Origin: Loripinus fragilis
Taxonomy: Eukaryota; Mollusca; Bivalvia; Lucinida; Lucinidae
Length of the DNA: 64,000 nt
Assembly (NCBI GenBank): GCA_964019695.1
Contig: OZ026525.1
Span: 87,877,779-87,941,778, forward strand
Direction: 5' to 3'
Shown here: positions 24,610 through 36,064 of the stretch, one piece after another
Layout: each line of letters opens with the position of its first letter
How positions within the stretch are numbered: the stretch's first letter is position 1
The notes under the pieces: model-generated
What the model was told of the DNA's origin: nothing
The model's database searches: none
The model's input: the letters and a program-made list of their open reading frames with translations, nothing else
Made by a program: the position numbers and the translations under genes

Positions 24610-25665
24610 ACTATTTCATCTATCATAATATAGCAAGAAGTGAGCCAAGCCATCAGAGGTTGTAACACTTTCAGAGAAAAGACAAAATTGTCTAAGATTT
24701 CATAATCCTAAATCAAGTAGTTTCTGAGAAAACTTTAATGAAAAATGTTCATATGTGTTATATAAGAGTGACAGAAGGAAAAATTGAAAATTTGAAAAAG
24801 AAGGCAAGATGAGAATTAGCACCTTAATTTTCCTTTACACAATACACTTTGCCTATCTGAAGGGTACACAAAATTTCATAATCCTAAATCAAGTTGTTGC
24901 TAAGGAAAATTCTGACGAAAAACGTCCATAATGTGTTATATAGGAGTGACAGATGGAAAAATTGAAAAAGAAAGCAAAATGAGCTTTAGCATCTTTATTT
25001 TCATTTACACAATACACTTAGCCTACCTGAAGGTGTACACAAAATTTGAAAACACTGGCTCCAATAGGAACCGAGAAATCAGTGATAGAAATTTTCATTG
25101 GATAGAAAGAAAAATGAATAAATAAAGGGACTGATTAGAAATATGTAGCTGTTTTTTCTTACACATAACAACTAATCACTATCAAGCTTTGTACCAAATT
25201 TCAGAATCCTAACTCGTTGCTGAGAAATCTTTGACAGAAAAAATGTCCATATGTGTTATATAAGAGTGAAAGGAGGAAAAAATGAAAAATTGAAAAAGAA
25301 AGCAAAATGAGAATTAGAATCTTAATTTCCATTTACACAATACACTTTGCCTACCTGAAGGTGTACACAAAATTTTAAAACACTGGCTCCAATAGGAGCT
25401 CAGAAATCTGTGACAGAAATTTCCATTGGAGAGAAAGAAAAATGAACAAATAAAGGGACTGATAAGCAATATGTGGCTGTTTTTGTTGCACAATACAACT
25501 CATCACTATCCAGCTTTGTACCGAATTTCAGAATCCTAACCCAAGTAGTTGCTGAGAAATCTTCGACGGAAAAAAAGTTTACAAACAGACAAACCAACAA
25601 ACAAACAAACATAAGTACAGAAAAGGCAAAAACTATATACCCCCTATATATACTCCTCAAAATAA
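24610..25665. mobile_element. Element with long internal tandem repeats (copy A)
   Basis: The element begins 'tatagcaagaagtgagc' and ends 'aaggcaaaaactatatacccc', preceded by an (acag/acaa)n microsatellite. Inside are repeated blocks: 'aaaaatgtccatatgtgtta', 'gaaaaagaaggcaaaatgag', 'cactggctccaataggagc', 'ttccattggagagaaag', 'aagggactgataagcaatat' and 'ttcagaatcctaacccaagt'. Blocks alternate in a fixed order with period about 330 bp. The ORFs at 24931-25125 and 25400-25762 read the repeat. Confidence 0.7.
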
Positions 25666-25999
25666 TTGAAGGACCAATGCTTTCAATAATAACAGTGATG
25701 CATTTTGTATAGAACGTATTTTGAAAACAAAATTTACGATCTAGTCTAAATTTTTCGGACATCTTTGCCGCCCAATTGCCAAGTAAACGGCATAAAGAAA
25801 ATGGTAGAAAATGTTATTAACAAGGATTTTTTGTCAGTTTAAAACTTGACCTAAATGCATTGGAATGTCATTTTTAGTGTGTGATCCATGGACCACAGAA
25901 CTGCATGAAATGAATAAAAAATGCTTTTAGATGCTGAAATCTCTGTTTTCACATGATTGTATGGTGTTGAAATCCCATTGATACCACCCATCTCTTCCT

Positions 26000-27550
26000 G
26001 AGAGAGAAATTTGCCCCTTTTGGCTGTGGCGTGATGGCCAGACTATGAGTTTAGACAGCTGGTTTTGGCGTTTGTCTGTGACAATCCTTAAACAATTCAT
26101 TGGGACCTCTTTCTAACACTCAAAGGCATAGAATGACAATTGAAATTCTGATTCTTGATGGCCAAGTACACACATTGTTTTCAGAAAACAAAACAATGTC
26201 AAAACTCCATTGTCAGAGATGAAAATGCTTGCTTCCCAGTTTATTAAAACTGTTTGAAGATTTTTTTTGCATGTTAGCTGAACTGTTTAAAACAAAGTTT
26301 AATTTGATGTCAAATTCATTCTACTCAAATGACCACAGAATAATTTCTTTACCCCACCCACTGCCTTTTGAAAGTGTGTCTTTGAGGGTATGTTCATTTG
26401 AGACACAGTCATGGCAGAATTAGGTTCTTGACTTATGGGCATAAAGAATAGAAAACTTTGGGCCAAGTTTTACAGAATTTAAATGTTAAAGCTAATTATA
26501 CTCGCATTCTAAAACTTTGAAGTTATCAACCTAGTTAGTCATGAGAACATTTGAGGTCACTGTGATCAACTGGAATGGATCAGGATGCAAAAGTGAGGGT
26601 GCCAATTTCGAAGTTTACACACAAACTCATCAATAAACCTCCAGTGGTAGCAGCAACGATTTAAAAAGGGTTTGAAAAGAGAAAACAATTGACCAACAAG
26701 CAGAAACTCATAATCACCGTCCATTTGTTGCCTTTGGCCCTTTGATTGGACTAATCTGAGTTTTTTGTAGAATGTGAATTACTTTACCTACTTGTGGATT
26801 ACGTTACCTTTGTTTAATCAAGCTCATTTAAAAAAAACATACAAAAAATCCCTTAGAGATTTACGATATTCAATTTTGTTTTTAAACAGATTACTTTGCA
26901 TAAGTTGTGTTGATATAATGAGTATCTTTGTAAGTTACATGAATAGGGGAGTTGATGTACCCAGAGCATATAGGTAAATCCTTGTTAAAATAAAATGACA
27001 AGTGTAATATGGTTTAAATTGATCTTTATTAACTGGGATAGATTTGCTTTGATTGAAAACAAAAACATTTTTTTTTCAGCTAGTATATGCATTTGAGAGG
27101 TATTTGGATTTCAGTAAATTTGTAGAAACCTAATTCACAGTAACATAATTCACAAATTTATGTTTCCACTTATTTTTTTCTATGCAAACAACTTCTTGTA
27201 AAGTTCTTGTATGTTTTGATATATAGTTAGGTTATAGTTCTTACATTGGCTTCAATGCAATATTTGTACCTCCTCTTATACAAATAATACACATAGGGTA
27301 ACATAATTCACAAAACTGCAGATTTTTAGACAACCTCAGATATCTTTTCATCTGCGAAAAATAAACAAATGTTTCCCCAAATTCGTTTCTTTTGTCCATG
27401 CACATATTACAGTGGATGGACAATGACCATGGACTTTGGGATGGACCAATGTTTACAATCAGACGCTCGTCAAAGTCACAGCCTTGGTTCTGATTGGATT
27501 GTCAAATAAATAACGAGACAGGAAAGAAACGCCTACCTTGCAGTGTTCTA
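26000..27550. other. No recognisable gene
   Basis: AT-rich sequence between the two long-repeat elements. The 60-67 codon frames (26229-26423, 26774-26977, 27241-27423) have no recognisable motif, and no paired inverted ends were found. Confidence 0.45.
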
Positions 27551-27554
27551 TATG

Positions 27555-29125
27555 TCAAATATAGCAAGAAGTGAGCGAAGCTCACATACCCCCGGCGGTA
27601 GCCATCAGAGGTTGTAACATTTTCAGAGAAAAGACAAAATTGTCAAAGATTTCATAATCCTAAATCAAGTAGTTTCTGAGAAAACTTTGATGAAAAATGT
27701 CCATATGTGTTATATAAGAGTGACAGAAGGAAAAATTGAAAATTTGAAAAAAGAAGGCAAAATGAGGATTAGCACCTTAGTTTTCATTTACACAATACAC
27801 TTCTCCTACCTGAAAGTACACAAATAATTTCATAATCCTAAATCAAGTAGTTGCTGAGAAAACTCTGACAAAAAACGTCCATATGTGTATATAGGAGTGA
27901 CAGAAGGAAAAATTGAAAAGGAAGCAAAAATGAGGTTTAGCATCTTTATTTTCATTTACACAATACACTTAGCCTACTTGAAGGTGTACTTTAAATTTGA
28001 AAACACTGGCTCCAATAGGAGCCTAGAGATCTGCGACAGAAATTTTCATTGGAGAGAAAGAAAAATGAATAAATAAAGGGACTGATAAGCAATATGTGGC
28101 TGTTCTTTTGTTACACAATACAACTAATCACTATCAAGCTTTGTATTAAATTTCAGAATCCTAACTCAAGTGGTTGCTGAGAAATCTTTGACAGAAAAAA
28201 TGTCTATATGTATTATATAAGAGTGAAAGAAGGAAAAAATGAAAATTTGAAAAAATAAGGCAAAATGAGGATGAGCATCTTAATTTCCATTTACACAGTA
28301 CACTTTGCCTTCCTGAAGGTGTACACAAAATTTGAAAACAATGGCTCCAATAGGAGCTGAGAAATCTGTGACAGAATTTTCCATTGGAGAGAAAGAAAAA
28401 TGAACAAATAAAAGGACTGATAAGCAATATGTGGCTGTTCTTTTCTTACACAATACAACTCATCACTATCAAGCTTTGTACCAAATTTCAGAGTCCTAAC
28501 TCAAGTGGTTGCTGAGAAATCTTTGACAGAAAAAGTGTCCATATGTATTATATAAGAGAGAAAGAAGGAAAAAATGAAAATTTGAAAAAAGAAGGCAAAA
28601 TGAGGATTAGCATCTTAATTTCCATTTACACAGTACACTTTGCCATCCTGAAGATGTACACAAAATTTGAAAACACTGGCTCCAATAGGAGCTGAGAAAT
28701 CTGTGACAGAAATTTCCATTGGAGAGAAAGAAAAATGAAAAAATAAAGGGACTGATAAGCAATATGTGGCTGTTCTTTTATTACACAATACAACTCATCA
28801 CTATCAAGCTTTGTACCAAATTTCAGAATCCTAACCCAAGTAGTTGCTGAGAAATCTTTGACGAAACATTTTTCCATTGGAGAGAAAGAAAAATGAACAA
28901 ATAAAGGGACTGATACGCAATATGTGGCTGTTCTTTTGTTACACAATACAACTCATCACTATCAAGCTTTGTATCAAATTTCAGAATCCTAACCCAAGTA
29001 GTTGCTGAGAAATCTTTGACGAAAAAAAAAGTTTACAGACAAACAGACAAACAGACAAACAAACAAACATAATTACAGAAAAGGCAAAAACTATATACCC
29101 CCTATATACTTCGTACCGGGGGTAT
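27555..29125. mobile_element. Element with long internal tandem repeats (copy B, expanded)
   Basis: This has the same start and end as copy A, but four to five block cycles instead of about three. It also keeps 'cacatacccccggcggtagc' at the left and 'tacttcgtaccgggggtata' at the right, which are inverted relatives of each other (taccgggggtat / atacccccggcggta). The microsatellite near 29035-29065 is (cagacaaa)n. ORFs at 27885-28076, 28161-28427 and 28626-28946 are repeat frames. Confidence 0.7.
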
Positions 29126-29299
29126 AAATAGCACACAAGCTGCATCATTATCTATTCCTGGACATTGCGAAGTTCAGACAGACATTTTGAACTGTCTCGG
29201 TCTTGTCCACAAATAGATTTAACTTTACCTGCTGGAGCTAATTACCTTAAAGTTTGCATACAATTTTAACAGATCATTTTGTCCGGAAAGTGACACTAA

Positions 29300-29700
29300 A
29301 AGACTGCGGGCTTGCAACAGTTTGAACCCAGATCAGACATGATCAAACGGTCTGACTGGTGATATTCCTAAAATAGTCTTGATATTAAATTGTACATGAT
29401 AAAGATGACAAAAATATGAAAACTTATCCAGCATGCAAAGAGCTATAATAAGCTCATTTCAAATCAGGTATGTGTCAAAAATCTTTTCATCTGGAGCTTG
29501 ATACCGCTTTGATCTTAACCCTTAAAACGCCAATCATGACAAATTGCACTGTACACTTTTGTGATCAATGTATTGCTTGAATTTCAGGGAGAAAATAGAC
29601 CTTGATATTTCATATGAATCATCTATCAGCAGACAATTCACATGAAATGTCGTTCCTTATTTGATTCCTAGGACAGCAACAAACTTTATAAGTGCTGTCT
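29300..29700. repeat. MITE fragments of the gatcag-hairpin / TTAACCCTTAAA class
   Basis: 'cagtttgaacccagatcaga', 'ccagcatgcaaagag', 'cttaacccttaaaacgccaa' and 'atcagcagacaattcacatg' match parts of the elements at 7.69-8.09 and 37.41-37.63 kb. The ends are not clear. Confidence 0.45.
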
Positions 29701-29759
29701 GTTTTTTGTGGGCATGCGAATCTAATAGGGTCAGCTTTAATTATTGCGTAAGAAATGTG

Positions 29760-30500
29760 TGATTAGTGAATGAACGTGGTCTTAATTTCTACACAGAGGA
29801 CACATGATAAGGTTATACGCTGTGGAATATATGTGGAGATTAAAAACACCCAACACGGAGCCTGATATTTGTGATCTATGACACGCCAAAAAAAGCTATT
29901 TTCTGAGCACTGACACGTTACGTTTACAGTGACCCTTCCCTTTACAGACAGGTAGGCGTTGCTTTCCTCTTGCGGTTGAATATTTGAATCCAATCAGGAT
30001 CGACCATGTGACTTTGTGATGAGCTGCTGACAATCGTTGTGCTCGCACTCGTGAATCGGTTTATCCATGGTCGTGTTCCTAGCCATGTAATCCTCTTGAC
30101 AAAGGGATGTTTGATGGGATCTTTACATGCATGGTTTGTAATTTGTGACATGGTTAAATTGGTAACGTAATTCACATTAGATTGCTGGACATTAACTATC
30201 AAAACAAAAAATTGTTTTTCACTTTTCAATCAAATGAGAGACATTAAATGAAAGGTATATATGTGTGTCAATAAAATAAAGTTGAAAACTGCTAATAAAA
30301 ATAACCATTTGAGCATAAGACATTCTCAAAATTACAAACTATTACAATGGGACAGCATTTTTTGGCAAATTTTTTTTTTTTGGGGGGGGGGGGGGGGGGA
30401 GGGGTTTGCTGTTGCTAAACGTTGTAAGGAATGACTCTTGACCATTTCCGTTATTTTCTTTTACTTAATTGTTAAGACATAAACCTAAACTAAACTTATA
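29760..30500. other. Unassigned sequence
   Basis: Two overlapping minus-strand frames (29763-29993 and 29942-30229) lack recognisable motifs. A G run of about 18 bases lies at 30383-30400, next to a T run. Confidence 0.4.
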
Positions 30501-30507
30501 AACCTTA

Positions 30508-30876
30508 AAGCGTTAGAAAATACACTGTTTACATGCTAAAATGGGGATGGGACACACAAATGACCAATTTGGTGAAATTAACTCGTTATGGCTGTGAAAC
30601 CAATGCAAAGTTACTTCTGTTTTTAAGTGTAGCTGGTTTCAACGAGCCTGGGGTTATAACTTTTTTGAGTTATCCCCAGTTTTGGACGGGATGGTGGACC
30701 CCAGGACAGATGGAGAACAGAAATTTGACCACCAGCGAGACAGGCACAGATGCCAACCCTAAATGGCGTCCTTCAAAAATATGTACAACACTTTTCAAGG
30801 ATCTGGGGAAATTTTCCGGAATGCCGCATATTTTGTCATAAATGTTGTAAAGCGTTAGAAAATACACTGTTTACAT
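30508..30876 (+). other. Segment bounded by 27-bp direct repeats, with an open 102-codon frame
   Basis: 'aaagcgttagaaaatacact' followed by gtttacat occurs at about 30507-30534 and again at about 30848-30875. Between them is a higher-GC stretch with an open frame, 30533-30841. The frame starts inside the first direct repeat and contains a tryptophan-rich section (PQFWTGWWTPGQ). I do not recognise the product. It could be a captured exon, a retroposed piece or chance. Confidence 0.3.
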
Positions 30877-30915
30877 TATTCCACTGAATCATTCAAGAGG
30901 GGTTGTTGTCCTGCC
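30875..30915 (+). repeat. Fragment matching the tail of the SINE at 36.56 kb
   Basis: 'actgaatcattcaagagggg' then ttgttgtc parallels 'gctgaatcattcaagaacga' then ttgttgtc at 36717-36745, where it follows a tRNA-like head. Confidence 0.45.
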
Positions 30916-31027
30916 ATGATTATAGCTGTTGACTTGGGACGTAAAGCAACAAAACAAACAAACAAAAAACAAACTTAAAGTCAATTTCAAAGATTTTATA
31001 CTAAGCTTTGTGTGTGTTCTTACAAAT

Positions 31028-31262
31028 GGGCCTCGACGCAAAAAATCTGTCTTCAGGGGTTTGGGAACAACACAGCCACAGACCAGCCTGTGCATCCCAA
31101 CAGTCTGATGAGCGCCTTTTTATTCGCTTATTGAGAAGTATCATATCTAGACTTGGTATGAGCAAAATTTCAATTTTCTAGTTAGTCTCTGTAGCTGAGC
31201 AGGCTGGTTTGAATCTCACTTTGTCGGAAACCCAGAAGACAGGTTTTGTTGCAACAAGCCCC
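31028..31262. mobile_element. MITE with GGGCCTCGTCGCG ends (copy 1)
   Basis: Inverted ends (gggcctcgacgcaaaaaatc / complement of gacaggttttgttgcaacaa) enclose 'agaccagcctgtgcatccca', a gtctgat word and 'gtctctgtagctgagcaggc'. It is related to copies at 50911-51150 and 52438-52667. Confidence 0.6.
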
Positions 31263-31659
31263 AAATAAAATACATAGAACATATCATATGGGATTTTTGA
31301 TCTTGACACCTCGGTCATGCCCCAGGAGTGCAAGTTGGGGCGCTGGGGTGCCCAGGGGGTCAAAAAAATGTGAACATGGACTTGTGGCATATCAAATTGA
31401 CGGGGATGATGAGTAGCGCAGAATGCAAGTAAAATTTTAACCCTAGGGTCAAACTGGTGACCTAGGGGTGGGGTCAAAAGTTCAATTATCATTAAATTTC
31501 AATTTCAAAGATTTTTTTTACCAAACTTTGTGTGTGTTCTCACAAATATAAGATATAAACATATCAAACAGAATTTGCATTTTGTTGCCTAGGTCATGCC
31601 CCAGGGATGGGACTTGGGGGTGCTGAGGTCAAATATTTTAGCATGGGGATTTACGATTG

Positions 31660-31812
31660 CGCCCCATTGACTGCTCATTCTAGTTTTCTCCTGTATGTGA
31701 TGTTTTCTTGTGTATTTGTCACTTTCCCTAGCGGTGTCCTGAATCAGGTGTGATGCTTGATTGTATCTATTTTTGATCTTTACTTTCTTCCTTGCTTTCA
31801 TCTATAATACGA
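31660..31812 (+). mobile_element. Penelope-like element 3' tail (copy 4, short)
   Basis: 'tatttgtcactttccctagc', 'ggtgtcctgaatcaggtgtg' and 'ttgattgtatctatttttga' match the last 150 bases of the tail at 49.9-50.03 kb. Confidence 0.6.
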
Positions 31813-31974
31813 CACAGAAAGTATGAACATCATAGTTACAATTCAAGGTTAGTGACACTGTAATAACAAATATATTTATAAAGAATATTTATTTATACTT
31901 TAGAATATATAACAATTTAATGTTTAACAATTTTAACTTATGGCCTTTGTTGGCAGTTGGATTGTAAATGAAAT

Positions 31975-32940
31975 ACCACGCCCGACTTGTCCGACCTGGT
32001 CCCAGGTCATTCAGGACAAGTTAGAAATGCCAATTTACTTGTCCTGGGACAAGATAAACTAGAAAGTAAATACAATTACATACCTCTTGTTTATATTTTT
32101 ATGAACTCACATGTTGTATGGAAAACAGTGTAGATCCTGATCAGCTGGCTTCTAAAGAAGCTAGCTGATCTGGATCTACACTGTTTTCAATAGAGTATGT
32201 ATCTGGTTTCATACTGTTTTGAAAAGTTTATATATGATACCACATATAAAGGGCTAAACTAAGCTATCTGTTCTATGGGACAAGTAAAAGGGGCATGTGC
32301 ATTAAGGGGCTAATTTGGCCCCCTCTAGAGTCAAAAACTGAAAATTGCTTTTCACCAATTTCTTTTTATTGATTTATTAGAAGAATAACTGAAGTTTAAA
32401 ATTTTGGCATTAATTTAAATTTTACCATTGCTACCATAACAAAAAAGGCCAATAAAATGGGCTTAAAATAGAGAAATTGCTATTTTGCACCAAATTTAAG
32501 GCTTTTGGAGACCAATCTTTTAAGAATTAGTTATCAGCACAGCTAAATACAAAAAAAAATTTTTAATATGTTGTGTGTCCTGGTAATTCTCATCTTCTGT
32601 TAAAGTGTATTTTTGGTATTTGCTTGTGCTCTATGTTAATTTCTCTGTCAAACCTCTCAAATTTGATCCAAAATGGTCAATTTACTATTTTCAGCCTATT
32701 TTGGTGGACATTTTTTTGTTACCATAGCAATGGTAAAAGTCAAAGTAATTTGAGACTTTTACACTTTAGTTAGTTTTCTTATAAACTAATAAGAACAAAT
32801 TGGTGAAAAACAATTTTTATACTTTAGCCTCATAGGGGGGCCAAAAAAGCCTCTTAATGCATGTAGCTCTTTCTTTGGACAAGAACATTATGACCATTTA
32901 CTTGTCCGTAGGCAAGTATTTTTTTCTATTTCCACACCCC
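31975..32940. mobile_element. Fold-back element with roughly 200-bp arms
   Basis: 'gcattaaggggctaatttgg' near 32300 and its complement near 32840 begin arms that continue through 'tttttcaccaattt', 'tttaccattgctaccataac' and their complements (ttgttaccatagcaatggta). Outer segments containing 'acttgtcc' words extend the symmetry. A separate hairpin MITE sits inside the left arm at 32115-32200. Confidence 0.6.
32115..32200. mobile_element. gatcag/ctgatc hairpin
   Basis: 'gaaaacagtgtagatcctga' with tcagctggcttc pairs with 'gaagctagctgatctggatc' and tacactgttttc. The stem is about 35 bp. It is the same class as the triplicated units at 33.64-34.0 kb. Confidence 0.7.
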
Positions 32941-32949
32941 TGGTATAGC

Positions 32950-33432
32950 CAATGAAAAGAGGCAAATTTGTGAATATTAAAAGCCTATGTAAATCCTGTG
33001 ACCCCCGCCCCCCCCCCCCCCCCCCCCCCCCCCCAGGGCAGGCCCATTTTTGGCCCCAGGGGCATACTTTGAACAACTTTGGTAGAGGTCCACTAGGTGA
33101 TGCTACATACCAAATATCAAGGCTCTAGGCCTTCTGGTTTCAGTCAAGAAAATTTTTCAAGTTTTTATCTTATATAATCTATTTTTAGCCTGTGTGACCT
33201 AGATATGCAACAGATCTGAACCATCTGAACGATTATTAAAGAGGGCCATATAAGGATCATTCCTGCCAAGTTTGGTCAAAATCCAACCAGTAGTTTAAAA
33301 GGAGATGTCATTTAAGACAATTGTTAACTGACCGACGAGGACGGACGGACGACGAAGACAACGGACGGACGATGGATGTAGACCGATCACAAAAAGCTCA
33401 CCTTTTCACTATGTGACAAGTGAGCTAAAAAT
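32950..33432. mobile_element. Bivalve-type element, single unit
   Basis: One unit of the 21.2-22.5 kb repeat (cccatttttggccccagggg, ctaggtgatgctacatacca, aaggctctaggcctt) runs into 'tgccaagtttggtcaaaatc'. It then has a (gacggacg)n microsatellite and the closing 'gatcacaaaaagctcacctt ... gtgagctaaaa'. A C run of about 27 bases lies at 33008-33034. Confidence 0.7.
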
Positions 33433-33639
33433 AAACCCTATGTCCCTGAATTTTTATCATAATCAACACTACCTAAAAGATGTCTAAATATGTGGCTTCT
33501 AATCTGAGTCTACACTGTTAGTCCTTCACCGTTTTTTCTACTTTCTGACAAAAAAGGTTTAACCCTTGTCATGTTGAATATTTTTTTGTACTACAGTCCT
33601 CATTAATCTTTATCCTGTATATCTGCAGCATTCCAGTTG

Positions 33640-34005
33640 TAAGCTTATATTTTCAATCAGAGTGGAAAACACTGTTGATCCTGATCAGCTGGCTTCACCA
33701 GAAGCCAGAGCCAGCTGATCTGGATCAACAATGTTTTCAAAAATGAATAAATCTGATTACTGCTGTAAGCTTGTATTTTAAATCAGAGTGAAAAACACTG
33801 TTGATCCTGATCAGCTGGCTTCGCCAGAAGCCAGCGCCAGCTGATCTCGATCTACAGTGTTTTCAAAAAAGAATAAATCTGAGTACAGCGGTATGCTTTA
33901 TTTTCAATGTGAGTGGAAAACACTGTTCATCCTGATCAGCTGGCTTTGTCAGAAGCCAGAGCCAGCTGATCTGGATCTACAGTGTTTTCAAAAATGGATA
34001 AAAAA
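33640..34005. repeat. Three tandem 123-bp units, each a hairpin
   Basis: Each unit carries gtggaaaacactgttgatcc, tgatcagctggctt, a short loop with cagaagccag, and cagctgatctggatc followed by gttttcaaaaa. Units begin near 33641, 33764 and 33888. The stem of each pairs the first half with the second. Units differ at a few bases, including loop changes. Confidence 0.85.
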
Positions 34006-34039
34006 ATTTTGGTTCAGCAGAATAAGGATTCAATTGTTT

Positions 34040-34212
34040 CTAGAAGTCCTTTGCATATATCAATCTTTCATCTTCGCTGTTGTCAGAAACAATGTCACGC
34101 TCCATCGCCTCCAATTCTTTTAATCGTTTATACTTATGTTTACGGTGTCTGTGCCTTCTCTTAAACTGCAATATTTTCTTTGATAAATACTTCCTCTTAG
34201 ACCGTAGGATAT
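34040..34212 (-). CDS. C-terminal exon of an unidentified membrane protein
   Basis: The acceptor is a strong pyrimidine-rich site (tttttactttttcag at 34213-34227), followed by two bases completing a codon and 56 sense codons to a TAG at 34040-34042. The peptide is very basic at first (KRKYLSKKILQFKRRHRHRKHKYKR, shown here only as composition: K/R/H-rich over residues 5-31). It then turns acidic and ends ERDIVSDNSEDERLIYAKDF. The phase fits exactly with the donor at 36804, where one base is left over. It would be the cytoplasmic tail after the transmembrane segment in that exon. I do not recognise the family. The basic stretch could bind acidic lipids or nucleic acid, but that is conjecture. 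Confidence 0.5.
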
Positions 34213-34227
34213 CTGAAAAAGTAAAAA

Positions 34228-34680
34228 TACTAAACTCGATTTTTTATGTTTTTCCAAGGATCAAGCTAGGGGGCGACTAGTGCAAAATAGTCGCATAGGG
34301 CCAAAATTTTGCCCTAAATTGGACCCAGGGAGAAGTGGGAGTCTCCTTAAAAAAAATTTTTAGGGAGACACATTTTCATTCTGTCACCACACAAACCCAA
34401 ACTGTGGTACTACCACTGCATCTTGTTTCTCCTTCCATTAAATGGTAATAGTATATGTTATGGCTAATTTGCTTCTAAAATGACAGAAAATGTCACAATT
34501 TTGCGCTATAACTTCTCCTTATCTGACCGTCATTTCTCCCTAGTTTTCCTGCAGGGAGAAGTCACTGCTCCCTACTGTCAGGGCCCAGCTTGAACCCTGT
34601 TTTTCACATCAATGTCGGCGAGAACTTTTTAATTTTTAATTTTAGCAAACTGTGTTTGCGATGAAAGTTGTAGAGAACAA
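34228..34680. repeat. Left arm of a 2.2-kb inverted duplication
   Basis: This arm carries aagctagggggcgactagtg, ccaggga-gaagtgggagtct, agtggta-word runs and tactgtcagggcccagcttg. It is inverted at 36065-36475. Each arm is about 420-450 bp with moderate divergence. Confidence 0.7.
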
Positions 34681-34963
34681 TTAGCGCCACTTGGTTCCAC
34701 ACATAAAAGATGCTGCAGTTAACTGGGCATAGATGCACCTATTGAGCATTTCAAACAAAGCAATAAAAGAAAATACCTTAAGTTAAATATGTCAGTCAAA
34801 AAGCTACATTTCGCTGGCCTAATCAACAAATTAAAGAGATGGATGGCTTGTTTAAATATAATTTATGGAAATCACGCCTGATTCGCCCGTGGATAAAGCT
34901 GGTTGGGTCATCTCAAAACTGTGCCTTTTGGAGCATGAATGTAAGAGAAAACTGACATGTCAT

Positions 34964-35153
34964 CAGGCCTCCAGATAAGAGTGCGTATTGGAAAAATATT
35001 TTCTTTATTTCTCATCCAAAACATATGTTGTGGGTACTCAAAAGAACCGTCTCAATGAGACGGTTCTTTTGAGCACCCAAAACACATGTTTAAATTAATG
35101 GATAAGAAAATAATAAGATTTTTACGCAACTAAAAATTCCTTATCTGGACCTA
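34964..35153. mobile_element. Hairpin MITE (AACCGTCTC family), best-preserved copy
   Basis: The start CAGGCCTCCAGATAAGAGTG and the end ccttatctggacct are inverted. The core gggtactcaaaagaaccgtc, then tcaatgaga, then cggttcttttgagcaccc is perfect. The flanks share TGTCAT (34958-34963 and after 35155), suggesting a short target duplication. Confidence 0.75.
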
Positions 35154-35381
35154 TGTGTCATGCGAAATGCTAGCTTCAGTACCTCAAAAAGATCATGCTC
35201 AAACAGGCCTTCAGATTTATGGTGGGCCCGGGTCATTGTCCCATGATTTCAAAATATGGCCCATCACTTTCCAAGGTAGTGGGCCCAGTGGACCCATCCT
35301 TTTTTAGTTGTGAAAATATCTCACTTTAATAAAAATATTCATCTTACAGCGAGTCTACGGAATGTACATGTAGGTTGTCAA

Positions 35382-35571
35382 TACAGTAAAGCATGTCTTA
35401 AGCAGCCACTCAAAAAAGACAAAACAAAGATCTTAACAACAAATGGTAGCTTAATGAAGGTCGAAAGGATTGCAGAATGCTCCCCTTGGAGCATTCTGCA
35501 ATACTTTTGACCTTCATTAAGCTATAATTGGTCTTCTTTTTTGAGTGGCCATTTGAGACAGGTTTTACTGT
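35382..35571. mobile_element. Palindromic MITE with ACAGTAAARC ends (copy 2)
   Basis: The ends (acagtaaagcatgtcttaag / complement of gacaggttttactgt) run into a stem: gccactcaaaaaagac, ttaatgaaggtcgaaagga, ttgcagaatgctcc. The turn is at cttgg near 35492, giving close to a full-length palindrome. Confidence 0.75.
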
Positions 35572-36064
35572 ATAATCAGCAGTTAATATACATATATGCA
35601 TACAAGTATCTGTGTCAGTGTGTAGGTTAAGTATACTTCACAAATGTCAGCTGTGGTAAGTTTGATATGCTTGGGCCCATCATTTCAGAAAATGACCCAC
35701 CATTTATTGCTCCATGGGTCACTTTGGCCCACCAATCCTGAAAAAAATCTGAAGACCTGGCTCAAAGTTGATTCTGCATATGCACAGTAAATTCTGTGTA
35801 TGCTGCCGGTAGGATTATGCTATGCATTGTTGTTGATTTGTGATTTAATCACAACATGGTCATATTCTTTTGAGACAAACCCTCTCTGTCACGCCTCTAC
35901 GAAATTTACACGTCAATAAGCCACTTTGAAAATTTGGCTAAATTCAACATACATGTACTGCAAAATCTTTAACTACATGTATATACATAAAAATCTGTTT
36001 GCGCTACAAACCTTCAACCTTTAGGAGAAATTGGGGCCATTCTTTTCTACAACTATGATTGCGG

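Noticed and set aside
24610..29125. CRISPR-like regular repeats
   Set aside because: Blocks are long (hundreds of bases), degenerate and AT-rich, in a eukaryotic context, and there are no spacers of constant length or cas genes.
33008..33034. Long C run as a functional feature
   Set aside because: Homopolymer runs at 4801, 5246, 30383, 33008 and elsewhere may be sequencing or assembly artefacts; no function is claimed.
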